Below are positions 47,361 through 58,243 of a stretch of 64,000 nucleotides of DNA, piece after piece. Location: assembly GCA_958510825.1 (NCBI GenBank), contig OY294049.1, positions 36,236,774-36,300,773 of the forward strand, in the 5' to 3' direction. Position 1 is the first letter of the stretch. Each line of letters begins with the position of its first letter. A program made the position numbers and the translations under genes. The DNA comes from Brachypterus glaber. Lineage: Eukaryota > Arthropoda > Insecta > Coleoptera > Kateretidae. The notes below the pieces were generated by a model, which saw nothing but the letters and a program-made list of their open reading frames with translations, was not told the DNA's origin and did not search any database.

Positions 47361-48670
47361 GAGCGTGTTAAAAGTCCGCCCCCGATCCGCCCCCCTTTTA
47401 ATTTTTAAACGGCTTAAGATATCAACTTGAAATTTGGAAGACGTAAATAACATAACCCATATGATTTTTTGGTAGGTATTTGTTATGCTCAGGGGGTATA
47501 ATGGAGACAGGGGGGTAAGGGGAACATTTTTTTAATGGAATGGGGGGTCGTGTGATACATCATTTTAAAGCTCATAAAATTCTTTATTCGACCATTTTAT
47601 ATAAATTTTTATTTTTTTTAATATTTTCATTTTTAATTTTTTTTTTGTTAAAAAATGCGATTTTTTAAGATTTTGTAAAATTATGTTTATATGATTCAAA
47701 ATTAGTTTAAAAATATAATTGACGTATTTGTATCATGAAATAAACCATTTTTTAAAAATTGTTTGACTTTTTTAAAGATATTTTGACGAAAATATGCATT
47801 TTTAACCCTATTTTAAACCCCCAAAAATTTTCCCGAAAAAAAATATAAATAGATAATTTTATAAGCCCTAAAATGATATATCACACTCCTTGCCTCCATT
47901 GTGACCCCCAAACATATAAAATATATACCAAAAAGTTACTTCCCAGACAGCACATGATATCTTAAAGACGTCTTTTTTAGATCTTAATTATGTCTGGACG
48001 CCTAAAGACATAAAAAGGATATCTTATGGACTTCTTTTTAAGGATGTTTAAAAGATATCTGATTATGATGTCTATAAGATGTCTTTTAAGTATCGGTACA
48101 AGACGTCTTAACTTCGATACTCATCGCTAAAAATAAATTAACCACAATCAAGTATTAAAAAAATTACCATTTTCTTAAAGATCTTTTTTTGAAAAACGAA
48201 AAAATTTTTAAAAAATTCAAAAAAGAAATTTTCAAAAAAAAAACTGAAAAAAAAAAATAAAAAAAAATAAAGAAAAAATACATTTTTTTAAGATCTTTTT
48301 TTGACAAACAACTTACCTCTCATTCTAATTCTTATTACGCTTTTTATATCAATACGACCGTACCTAGCAACGAAAATGGGAGGGGGTATTATGTTGTAAA
48401 GTCGCCTGCGCAAGGCGCCAGTAAGGCGTCTTTAAAAAGATGTCTTAAAGACGTTACCTTTTGTAACATACGACGTCGTTAAGACGTCTTTAAGATGCAT
48501 ATACGGCGAAAACCGACGTTTTTAAGACGTCTTGAATGACGAGCTACGACATCTTTAAGATCTCTTTAAGTCATCTTTGTGCTGTCTGGGTTGGGTTATG
48601 TAATTTAGGTGTTCCAAATTTCAAGTTAAGCCGTTCAAAAGATAAAGGAGGGGCGCACTTTTGACACGGT
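47361..48670. mobile_element. Palindromic MITE (GGTCGTGTGATA family) interrupted by a family-A element
   Basis: The left end GCGTGTTAAAAGTCCGCCCC and right end GGGGCGCACTTTTGACACGG are inverted counterparts. The inner arms (GGGGTCGTGTGATACATC, TATCACACTCC) match the other family members. The sequence is split at 47942..48590 by a family-A CCC element, giving a clear order of insertion. Confidence 0.7.
47942..48590. mobile_element. CCC-ended element, family A, copy 1 (TT flanks)
   Basis: Ends CCCAGACAGCACATGATATC and the complement of AGTCATCTTTGTGCTGTCTGGG (final 13 bp shown by the other end), flanked by TT at 47940-47941 and 48591-48592. About 649 bp, with two AAGACGTCTT-rich arms around an A/T core. 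No ORF. It interrupts the older MITE 47361..48670. Confidence 0.88.
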
Positions 48671-48672
48671 CT

Positions 48673-49286
48673 CCCAGACAGCACAAAAATGACTTAAAGA
48701 GATCTAAAAGATGTCGTAGCTCGTCATTTAAGACGTCTTAGGAACGCCGGTTTTCGCCGTATATGCATCTTAAATACGTCTTAACAACGTCGTATGTTAC
48801 AAAAGGTAACGTATTTAAGACATCTTTTTTAAGACGCCTTGCACAGGTGACTTTACAACCTAATACTCCCTCCCATTTACGGTCGTATTGATATAAAAAG
48901 CGTAATAAGAATTAGAATGAGAGGTAATTTGTTTGTCAAAAAAAGATCTTAAAAAAATGTGTTTTTTTTTTATTTTCTTTTTTTAAATTTTCTTTTAATT
49001 TTTTCGTTTTTCGTAAAAAGAAAATGAAATTTTTTTTCAAAAAAAGATCTTAAAAAAAATAGTATTTTTTTTAATAGTTGATTGTGGTTAATTTATTTTT
49101 AGCGATGAGTATCGAAGTTAATACGTCTCATACCGATACTTAAAAGACATCTTAAAGACATCATAATCAGATACCTTTTAAACATCCTAAAAAGAAGTCC
49201 ATAAGGTATCCTTTTTATGTCTTTAGGCGTCCAGACATAATTAAGATCTAAAAAAGACGTCTTTAAGATATCATGTGCTGTCTGGG
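48673..49286. mobile_element. CCC-ended element, family A, copy 2 (CT flanks), inverted relative to copy 1
   Basis: Ends CCCAGACAGCACAAAAATGAC and the complement of GATATCATGTGCTGTCTGGG, flanked by CT at 48671-48672 and 49287-49288. It starts only 82 bp after copy 1 ends, in the opposite orientation. Together the two could form a very large hairpin between UGT and cyclin H. Confidence 0.88.
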
Positions 49287-49650
49287 CTTTATATGTTTCA
49301 AAATAAGATCCCAAAAAAATTAAAAATATATACCTAAAAAGCTTATAAGCCATTATTTAAAATCCCGCTATAAATAGAAAGATGTATACTGTTGGACTTT
49401 TGTTGGCCAAAAAATTACCGCATTATCGCATTCTGTCTCTATCCCCATTTTTACAGAAAATTGGTTTTTCGTTCTGAAAACACTAGATGGTGCTAATTGA
49501 ATGTTAACTTAGGAATCCTGTAATTTTACTTGTATATCAATTTGATAGATGACGCTAGCTGTACGTTTACCAAAACTTAACCTCACTTTTTTTTTGCTAG
49601 AACTGCTTTGAAATAGTTCTTTCGGTTTAATATATTTTTTCTTTAGTAAT

Positions 49651-52600
49651 ATGTTCCCAAATAGTACTCAGAGTAAATACTGGATATTCGATAGTGAAGA
49701 TGAGCTGAATAAATTAAGAGAAAAGGCGAATTTAAGGCATATTAATAAATATGGAAGGCACATAAATGTAAGCAGTTTTTTAGATTTATTTTTGTAAGCT
49801 AAAGCCTGTTTTTAGGATGCAGATAAATATAATTATTTCCTCACACCAGAAGAAGAAAAAACTATGGTTAAAAATTATGAATTGAGGTTGAGAGATTTTT
49901 GTAAGCGGTTTCAACCTCCAATGCTTCGTTGTGTTATAGGAACTGCTTTTCATTATTTTAAACGGTTTTATATTCATAATTCAGTTATGAATTATCACCC
50001 CAAAGAAATAATGTAAGTGGTATATTAATTTAATAGCTATTTTAATTATTTTTTCCGAGGACGAGACCTCAAGATCTATTCAGTATCCAGTACTGAGTAT
50101 CAATACACTTATTTATTTGATGTTTAAATATGTACATTCAAAAATTTTAGTGTTGTATATTCACTAAAAATACTATTTGCAGATATGCCAAATAATCATC
50201 TCATAACTTTTTGTTTTAAATATTTTAGGGTTACTTGTATATATTTAGCTTGTAAGGTTGAAGAATTTAACGTGTCTATTCAGCAATTTGTTGCCAATAT
50301 AAAAGGGGATAGAGATAAAGCTACAGATATTATTTTAAATAACGAATTACTTTTAATGGAACAATTACATTTTCATTTGTGCATACATAATCCATTTCGG
50401 CCAGTGGAAGGATTGCTTATTGACATAAAGGTACTTACTGTCTTACTTATTATTGATTATTATAATTAGTAATTATTAATTATAGCCAATAATTTATTGA
50501 ATGGTTTGGGTCAAATCTGAAAATAAAAAAAAAATTGAATTGACTTTTTTCTTGGAGAAAAGTTTAATAGGGTTAATATTTATAAATATAATATTATTTT
50601 AGACCAGAAGTTCTCTAAATGATCCTGAGAGATTAAGGCATGGTACTGAACATTTTCTTGAGAGGGCATTACTAACAGACTGTATTTTATTGTATTCACC
50701 TAGTCAATTGGCATTGGCTGCTGTTTTGCATGCAGCATCCAAAATACATGAGAATCTGGATTCCTATGTAACAGAAACACTGTTTGGTGAAGATGGTAGA
50801 GAAAAATTGGCCGAGTTAATAGATTCTGTAAGAGGTTAGTGTTAAATACTATTTTTTTTTGTAAATGAGTGGCGATTTTTTAAAATTTTTATTTAAAATT
50901 TTCCTTATCCCTGAAGTAACTTCAGTGGCTTTAGCAACAAGTTTTACTAATTGACATAGTACTTTCTGAGATATTTTATAAAAAATCTATCTTTTTGCGC
51001 CCAGGTGAGCCCTTTTGATATTTATAGGTGATATTAACAAATAAAAAGTGTGCTATTTTATTAGTAATAACCAGATAGAGAATGCTTTGATAATGTTTAT
51101 GGTATATAAGTTTTTAAGTTAACATGCAACTTGGAGAAACACCTTTTGTGTAGTACCTACCCTGGTGGAAAATAATGATTGAACAACTTGACCTAACGTT
51201 GGATGAATGTGGTTTGAATGTTAGATGCCTAACGTTAGGATATAACGTTAGAATATTGTTTATCTGACGTTAAGAGTTTTAATAAACGTTAGATAAACGT
51301 GGTTCTAACGTTAGGCACCTAACGTAAGGAATTCTAACGTCAAAAACCGGGAAATTTATACCCATATAGCACAATATTCCCCGGATATCCTCTCAATGTC
51401 GCATGTCCCGGGACATTAGTGGTATATCCCAAGAATGTCCCGAAAGGTATGTCCTGATGATATACTGCCCGTATATCCCAAGGATATACGGTATGTCCTT
51501 CGTACATCCCAGGGACGTCCCGATGGAATGTCCCGTAGATGTCCCTGGGATATCCTACGATGGCTTTCCTTCATTATTTTAAATTTACCGCGTTTTTCGT
51601 GACTTTAATGGCGGTTGTTATTGTCGGTCTGTCTGTTTTTTTTTCCACAGTTATTATTAAATATTTATATTGTGTTTTCCTCTGTTGGACAATTTCGTGA
51701 GTATTACCCCTCCCTGAGGGAAAAAGGAAATATATTTCGTAGATAACTAATTATGTACAAAGATCCCTGACAAAAGTGGCTATCAAATAGTATTGCTACA
51801 GGTGTACAATGTACACTGTACAATGTACAGTGTACACTATACATAATTAGTAGCTATCTTTAGGACAGGCGTACAGTATATCCTCAAGACATACCTTCGG
51901 GATATTCTTGGGATATACGGTTCGGAAGTCGCTCGGCTTTCCGTTTAGTAACGAAGTATATCCTGAGGATGTCCTACGGATATCTACTGACGAAATGGTA
52001 TATCCTGGGGATGTCGGAAATCCTGAAACGGATATTCTCTTAATATAGCACAAGTTTAATAATAAACGTTTATTATTAAACTTGTGCTATACGGGTACAT
52101 TAAAAATGCGTTAGAAAAAACTTTTATCTAACATTAATTTTCTACTTTGGTAATCGTAAAAATATCGCTTTATAGCAGTAAGATCCATGGTAAAAATGAC
52201 AGATACACCAGTGGACAAGAATCAACAAAAATTGCTAGATAGAAAATTGGAAAAATGTAGGAACCCAGAATTTAACCCCGATAGTGAAATGTAAGTATCC
52301 TCATTTTTGAAGCAACGAAGTATAAAAATCGCCGTTTGTCCCAAAAAAATCCAAAAGTTTCCAAAATGATATTCTCTATAAAAAACTTGTTTAAATTTTT
52401 TTTCTAACTTTAGTTTTTGAGAAAACCAGGAAATGGTCAAAATTGTCCGATACCTTGATTTTAAGGTACACGTTTGGAGTTTTTTGCAAATATCTTCTAC
52501 ATGGCCAACTAACTGAAAAAACAAGTTATTATAAAAAAGAAAGCTTATACCTTAAAATCAAGGTATTGGCACAAGTTTTGACCATTTTGTCATTTTCTCA

Positions 52601-53100
52601 AGAACTAACTAAGTTAGAAAGAAGTTTTAGCAAAATATTTTGTAGAAAATTTTATAAGTTTTCTTTTTTGTAATAATTTATTTAAAAAAAAATTGACTTT
52701 TTAGAAATAATTTGCAAAAAACTGCAAAATTGTACTTTCATCAGGAAGGTCTAGACTACACCTACACCAATTTTCAAGACTTTTGCATTTTTTTGAGACA
52801 AATAACGTTCGTTGCTTGGGCTATATCTGTAGTTATCCGCGATAAATTATTTATAAACCACCCTGTATGCTAGTGCCTAAAATATTGGATGCACATTTGG
52901 CATATTGGTCACACATGTTCCATTTTATACTGATTACCTATAGGTATATCTATAGATATATTTTTATTTATAGATACAAAAAAAGGCTGCAAGCTATGTT
53001 GGATGATGACGATGATTTATATCACACCATTACTACAAGAAACGATTCCATGGACAATTCCGCGCTGAATATGTCTGTAGCATCTCCAGAAAGGTCCTAA
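49651..53100 (+). CDS. CycH: Cyclin H, regulatory subunit of the CDK7 (CAK/TFIIH) kinase, 6 exons, 329 aa
   Basis: Exons: 49651..49767, 49816..50012, 50229..50430, 50603..50834, 52176..52290, 52974..53100; all GT-AG, phases 0,2,0,1,2. The N-terminus ([20 protein letters not shown]) matches the cyclin H N-terminal helix. The first cyclin box runs roughly 55-160 and includes [29 protein letters not shown], the hallmark [15 protein letters not shown] and [18 protein letters not shown]. The second box follows ([27 protein letters not shown]). The acidic C-terminal tail [11 protein letters not shown] is also typical. Human cyclin H is 323 aa, so the length is complete. With CDK7 and MAT1 it phosphorylates cell-cycle CDKs and the RNA polymerase II C-terminal domain. 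Intron 1 is only 48 bp; intron 4 (1.34 kb) is almost entirely a nested pair of transposons. Confidence 0.96.
51160..52150. mobile_element. CCC-ended element, family C, copy 2, interrupted (TA flanks)
   Basis: Starts CCCTGGTGGAAAATAATG and ends TTTTCTACTTTGG (terminal G's partly mutated), flanked by TA at 51158-51159 and 52151-52152. CTAACGTTAG-like units fill 51190-51345. A family-B element (51361..52095) splits it. Its right end is 26 bp from the acceptor of cyclin H exon 5. Confidence 0.75.
51361..52095. mobile_element. CCC-ended element, family B, 735 bp (TA flanks), nested in family C
   Basis: Ends CCCATATAGCACAATATTCC and the complement of AAACTTGTGCTATACGGG, flanked by TA at 51359-51360 and 52096-52097. 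The interior is dense in self-complementary runs such as GGATATCC, GGGACGTCCC, GTATATCCCAAGGATATAC, GGGACATTC. The terminus CCCATATAGCACA is close to family A (CCCAGACAGCACA). Confidence 0.85.
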
Positions 53101-53106
53101 TATTAT

Positions 53107-53112
53107 AATAAA
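53107..53112 (+). terminator. Poly(A) signal of cyclin H
   Basis: AATAAA only 6 nt beyond the stop codon, implying a very short 3' UTR unless the AATAAA near 53150 is used instead. Confidence 0.55.
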
Positions 53113-53329
53113 ACTATACATATATTATTTAAATTGAAATTTTTTTATTAATAAACGCAATAGATACTTTACGTTTTTTTACGTTTATTTTCCTTCAAGT
53201 ATTTCTTGAGTAGAAACTTCTTTATTTCGTATCTAGGTAAAATCAATTGGATTCATTTGTAGTGTTTCAATCCCTAGTGAATTTTTTTGGCTGAATAAAA
53301 TATTTTTACAATAACTTCGTTTATATGTA

Positions 53330-53450
53330 GCGTTAACTACCGGTATTTATAATTCCGACAGCAGTCTATCTCTTTCTTTCAAGTTGTTTTAGAGAAAGAG
53401 AGAATGATAGAGAAGTTATAAATACCGATAGCTAGCGCTATGTGTCCAAA
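53330..53450. repeat. Imperfect inverted repeat (TACCGGTATTTATAA / TTATAAATACCGATAG)
   Basis: GCGTTAACTACCGGTATTTATAA pairs with TTATAAATACCGATAGCTAGCGC across a CTCTTTCTTTC/GAAAGAGAG stem, giving a small MITE-like hairpin. Confidence 0.65.
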
Positions 53451-53679
53451 CGTAGTCAATGTTAGGTTTTTATTAAAAATATTTTTTTTGATTTGAAATG
53501 TTGCGCTTACTCACGTTATGGTTTGAAGGCTAACATAAATAAAACATAAATACAACCTAATGTTAGAATCCCGTCCATTATACAGGTTGATGAGGTTGAT
53601 TACGAACTATAGTTCGGCTTGCAAGTAATATATTTTTAAACGCTCGTTCTATATAAAAATGGTTCTACCGCTTATGCTA

Positions 53680-53812
53680 CCCTATAAAAAAATTCAAATT
53701 GAAACGCATTGAAACACATAGAGACGATTCCAAATACGTATTGAAAAGTAATGCGTATTTGGAATCGTCCGAATATGTTTTAATACGTTTCAATACGACA
53801 TTTTTTATAGGG
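53680..53812. mobile_element. CCC-ended element, family G, 133 bp (TA flanks)
   Basis: Ends CCCTATAAAAAAATTC and the complement of ACATTTTTTATAGGG, flanked by TA at 53678-53679 and 53813-53814. The interior is the palindrome GACGATTCCAAATACGTATT / AATGCGTATTTGGAATCGTC. Confidence 0.8.
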
Positions 53813-53974
53813 TACTCTTACAAGCAACCCCTAATATTTTCTAGGGACGTAATTTATTTTAATTGATGTTATCAGTGGTAACTTATTTTAGACCCTAATA
53901 GATATCAACCAGCGATATAAGTAAACAAAATCTTAGGACGTAAAAAGATAAAAAATAAAACTAAGCCCTCCATG

Positions 53975-54210
53975 TAAATGCAACAATATGGGGTTGCTGC
54001 GGTCGATACGGATACGCTCGAAACCGTGCCGCAAGCAAGTATTGTCGTGTTCGGCATTCGTGTTTTGGACGTCGTGGCGTCAGCGTCTTGCCGACAGACA
54101 CTTGCGCCTCGTCCTGAAAAGCGTATGCGAGCTTTTCGTCGGTTTTCGCGCACTCTTCGTTTTCGCGCATTTGTGATACCTCGGGCGCCAAAGGACCTTG
54201 TATCAATGTA
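53975..54210. other. GC/CpG-rich island with several overlapping open frames
   Basis: About 230 bp with roughly balanced base composition and many CpGs (GGACGTCGTGGCGTCAGCG, TTTCGTCGGTTTTCGCGCAC), very unlike its surroundings. Frames stay open on both strands, which is expected from composition alone, and none carries a domain I recognise. It could be a promoter/first exon, a decayed exon or inserted foreign DNA. Confidence 0.35.
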
Positions 54211-55030
54211 AGATATTTTTTATCATCCTTTTTCTAGATGTTCTTTCTTGGGATCTAATGTTTTATACAGTACTTATTTGCCATTTAGAATTTTTAAAAA
54301 TACGACGGAGTTTCGTGTTCGTCCAAAAATTTTCTAAATGTTTTTTTTTTTATTTAATGACGTTTTAAGAGATTTATCGATTTCGAGCAAAAAAAAATGT
54401 TAGTTTGCAGACGTCTGCTAAGACGGCTGTAAACAGGGATCAGGGGATATTCCCCCCAGTCCAGGGCCTGAATATAATGGCAAGTCATTATTCTGCTGTC
54501 CTAATCAAAAAGGTCGTATCTAAAAATGTTACGACCTTCTTGCTTAACACGGCAGTATTTTACATTTTATAGGGGACCCAGGCGTCGTTCCCCGGGTCCA
54601 GATTTTCTCCCGACGCCCTATGATAGGATAAAATGTAATCGTACTTTTTCTAGATTTTTAGGAGCTAATATTTTATGATATAAAACAATACTTATTTGCT
54701 TTCACTTATTTTTTTTAACACAGGAACTTTTCCCTTATCAAAAACAAAAAAATTACCGGACTTGTATTTGCAAAAAAAATAACTTTTTATATTTAAAATA
54801 GTGTTCTTCTACGGAAAAGAGAGAGCAAAACATTATAGTAAAAAAAACTCAACTTTTGATATTTAAAATAGTGCTAAAAACAATTGTTTCTGTAAAAATG
54901 TTGGATTAAAGTTTTTTGTTTTGCTAATTTTCACGTTTTATGGCAAAAAATTTATAAAAAAATTATATACATTTTTATCAATAAGACGGCCTTTTAAAAT
55001 ACGGGAAAGCCTCGTATTATTGATCAAAGA
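54211..55030. other. AT-rich non-coding DNA
   Basis: Contains a small inverted/duplicated pair around 54440-54610 (GGGGATCAGGGGATATTCCC; CCCGGGTCCAGATTTTCTCC) but no gene or clear transposon ends. Confidence 0.35.
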
Positions 55031-55564
55031 TAAGATAAAATGTTTAGGCAAGTTTTTGTTTCATTTTTGCAGTATACTGCAAACATGGACTATACCAGCT
55101 TTAACTGTAGTATTTCTATTTTATTTTATACGATAAAAATTGGGGAAAAGCAAATGAATAGCTAACATTTTGGTACTACAACGTAAAACATGTAACTAAG
55201 GCCTTAAGGGTTACATAACATAAATCACGTCTAACTCGAGATGTCTGTTGGAGTTAACTCGAGCTACGTGCATTTTCGTCTACATCATGATAGTATTAAA
55301 GATAAAATATTTAGGCAAATTTTTGTTCCATGTTTGCAGTATACTACAAACATGGACTATACCAGCTTTAACTGTAGTATTTCTATTTTTTTTGTCCGAG
55401 AAAAATTGAGGAAAAGCAAAAGAATAGCAAATATTTTGCCACTACAACGTAAAACATATAACTGAGAAGGCCTTAAGGGTTACATAACATAAATCACGTC
55501 TGACTCAAGATGTTTGTTGGAGTTAACTCGAGCTACGTGCATTTTCGTCTACTTCATAATAGTT
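55031..55564 (+). repeat. Direct tandem duplication, two units of about 267 bp
   Basis: The phrase CATGGACTATACCAGCTTTA occurs at 55084 and 55351. GCAGTATACT(G/A)CAAACATGG, AAGGCCTTAAGGGTTACATA and GTTGGAGTTAACTCGAGCTA also repeat at the same period. Units are about 90 percent alike by eye. Open frames here belong to the repeat. Confidence 0.85.
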
Positions 55565-55769
55565 GTCACCAGAGACCCGATTAAGTATATTCTGGAAAAT
55601 ATATGAAATATGGTATCTGATTTTTTTTTAATTCTCAACACAAAATATTTAGCGCCGCAGGCAAAAATTTTTAGAAATCCTAAGGTATCGTATTTTCCAA
55701 AATTTCATATTCAATTATTTAATAAATATTGTGATATCAGACTTTTGGAAATCAAGTTAAGCGCCGAAT

Positions 55770-55985
55770 AAATCAAAAGTTTGCCGAATGAAAAAAATTC
55801 TCGCCTTCTAAAAAAAGCTTTGACACTTTCTGCCAAAAACAAAAAACACCCATCCCAAATTTTAATGAATAAAAAAAAGATTCTCACCCAAAAAAAAAAC
55901 TTTGTTCCTGACGGCCTTTACAAAAAAAAACAAAAATTTGCCGAATGAATCAAAAAATTGCCGAATGGAAAAACTTTGGGGGGTG
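55770..55985. repeat. Degenerate tandem repeat, locus 3 (AAAGCTTTG..CCTGACGG family)
   Basis: Units with AAAAAAGCTTTGACACTTTC, TTCTGCCAAAAAC and TTTGTTCCTGACGGCCTTTA, the same family as 34080-34800 but more decayed. Confidence 0.5.
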
Positions 55986-57690
55986 TCATCCCTCCCCCTC
56001 CAATACCCCCCTTATTGTCGGCCCTGATTATGGTTCCGCATGCAAAAACTTTAATAAATTATAAATTTTCAAAGCAAATTTTAATTATTTATAAAATATT
56101 TTAAATACAAGTTTCTCATAGATTTGCGTTTTGTACCCATATTCAGCGCCGCAAGTAATTTTTTTTAGAAATTTGGAATTGTATAAAACAAAATAATAAT
56201 TTATATGAATAAAATAAAATAGCTCCGGGGCTCCGCCCCCCTATACGATTTAAGTTTTAACTAGTGAAAAAAGCAAAAATTAAATTCTGTGCCAAATTTC
56301 AGCATATAAAGAGGGTCCGCTCCACGTGAAAAAAAAAATGAATAAAGTACATAATTAAAAAAAAAACGTATTTTTTCTCGAAATTTAAATCTCGATTCTC
56401 GTAAAACCCTACTGGATACTGGATATTGATTTCTATATATATATTAATAGTTAATATTGTAAAGAAAAATCAACCATTAAATGTTATAATTATTTCATTA
56501 ACTCTTGCTATATAGGATATATTTATCATTCATTGAAATATTTATTATACTCGGGTACCCTTTATGCAAAATATTAATAGAATTTATTAATAGAATAATT
56601 TTTAATCAATAATATTTTGACTTTACATAATAGATTATTGTATACACTTGATTCATTTTATAAATTATATTTTATTGTAGGTAGGGGAGGTGGGGCTGCC
56701 ATTATAATTTATAATTAATTATAATAATTTTGTATGTAAAATTAACTGTAGAATTATCACTTCCGGTTATTCTAGCAAATTTTTTGACTAAATACTTCTA
56801 CTTTAGTAGGTATGTATTTAATTGAATATATACAATTTGGGGTTATTTGTGATAAATACTCGGAAATGAAGCAAATAAAAACTTTATTGCATTACATAAT
56901 CATGCCAACGTTTCACCTAATATTTAGGCTTCTTCAAGGCTAAGAAGACATAAAAATTATAAATTTTTTTGGACATAACTAAGACATTATAAACTGATTT
57001 TTTTGGAAAAAAAATGTATCATATATAAACAAAAATAAAAGAAATTAATAAATTAAAAACTTACCTAAATTATTAAATATGCATTAAAACAAACAAAAAC
57101 ATTACATCAACAAACAAAATACACTGGACAGTAGGTATCATGGTACTATTATTTTGCCTGGACTCTAGAAAATAACTCCCGAATCTGTAGTTATTTTTTA
57201 TCCTCTTTTGGGACACCTTTTGTAAATATAGTGGCGACTTAAAGGCGAATTACTCTACATAGAAGGATACCTTTGCATTAAAACTTTAGGTATAAGTATT
57301 AAAACTTCCTTATAGTGTGGTTATAAAATGATCTTAAAGTTCTCTTATCTACTTTAGATCCTTAAATTCGGCAAACTATTGAGGTAATTAAGGAATAATG
57401 TTTAGCAGGAGTTAACTCTTGTTAAATATTATTCCTAAATTAAGTCAAAAATATCTCACACAGTAATGTATAAGGATGTTCGTATAAAGTTCTAAGAAGA
57501 AAATAACATATAACAATAAATTCTTAAAAATTTAATCTCCTAGAACATTTGAGCTAGTACAAAAAAAGCATGCTATCAGGTTAGGGGTTAGTATTAGAGG
57601 GAAGGATATTTTGTGACAAAATAATAGTTGAAATCAAAAACAAAAAAACATCAAGAATACCTATTTGAATTTCTCGTTAAATTCTTAATT
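55986..57690. other. AT-rich non-coding DNA; a retroelement-end motif at 56880-56945
   Basis: About 56850-56945 holds, on the minus strand, CTTGAAGAAGCCTAAATATT then AGGTGAAACGTTGGCATGAT and a CAATAAAG signal, a phrase common at ends of arthropod retroelements. The remainder shows no gene. Confidence 0.4.
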
Positions 57691-57693
57691 AAA

Positions 57694-57757
57694 ATATATT
57701 ATACATATATTATACATATATTATACATATATTATACATATATTATACATATATTAT
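57694..57757. repeat. ATATATTATAC tandem repeat (11-bp unit, about 6 copies)
   Basis: Nearly exact 11-bp units. Lies 15-20 bp beyond the stop codon of the 57773..57982 minus-strand frame. Confidence 0.9.
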
Positions 57758-57772
57758 AAATTAAAGGAAATT

Positions 57773-57982
57773 TTACAAATGATTTTTATTTTTGTAATTC
57801 ATCCAGTCACAGTCTACTGTGTACTGTCCGTGCAACGTACGAGATTCTATCTTTTTGTTTGCTATGTAAAAAGACGTTATCAAACCATGCATGTAACCAC
57901 TAGCTTTGTGGCCTGGCGTGCAGAGATTAGTCATGAATCGAAAAACTCCGCTGTGTTTATAGTCTTCGTGTGGGTGTTTCAA
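57773..57982 (-). CDS. Hypothetical reading frame, possible terminal exon or decayed gene fragment
   Basis: 69 codons on the minus strand, containing HEDYKHSGVFRFMTNLCTPG, HKASGYMHGLITSFYIANK and LHGQYTVDCDWMNY. The residue mix (Cys, Trp, His, Gly-rich turns) looks like real protein rather than AT noise, and GC content is higher than the flanks. An AATAAA overlaps the end of the frame. I recognise no family and see no convincing acceptor upstream, so it may be a fragment of a transposon or retrocopy. Confidence 0.25.
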   Translation of the reverse strand: MKHPHEDYKHSGVFRFMTNLCTPGHKASGYMHGLITSFYIANKKIESRTLHGQYTVDCDWMNYKNKNHL

Positions 57983-58243
57983 TGAATGAATATAATAGCT
58001 AGTAAGTAGTAAAAGAAAACAATTTTTTAAAAAAAAGACCTAACATTTTTAGCTATGTATACATAAAACAAGACTTTCTATTGTAAAAGGGGTGTTTTGA
58101 CACATGATCCGCCATTGTTTTACTAAATATACGCAATTCATCTAATATAATGTAAATGTCTCAAATAATTGATGCGTGAAAATTTGTCATTCTTTAAAAA
58201 GGGTAACAAAATTATCCGATCAATTTTAGTCGTCTATGTATTA

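Noticed and set aside
54921..55465. Two similar frames (KIKCLGKFLFH... / KDKIFRQIFVP...)
   Set aside because: They are the two units of a 267-bp tandem duplication; the frames lack a domain and sit in different contexts.
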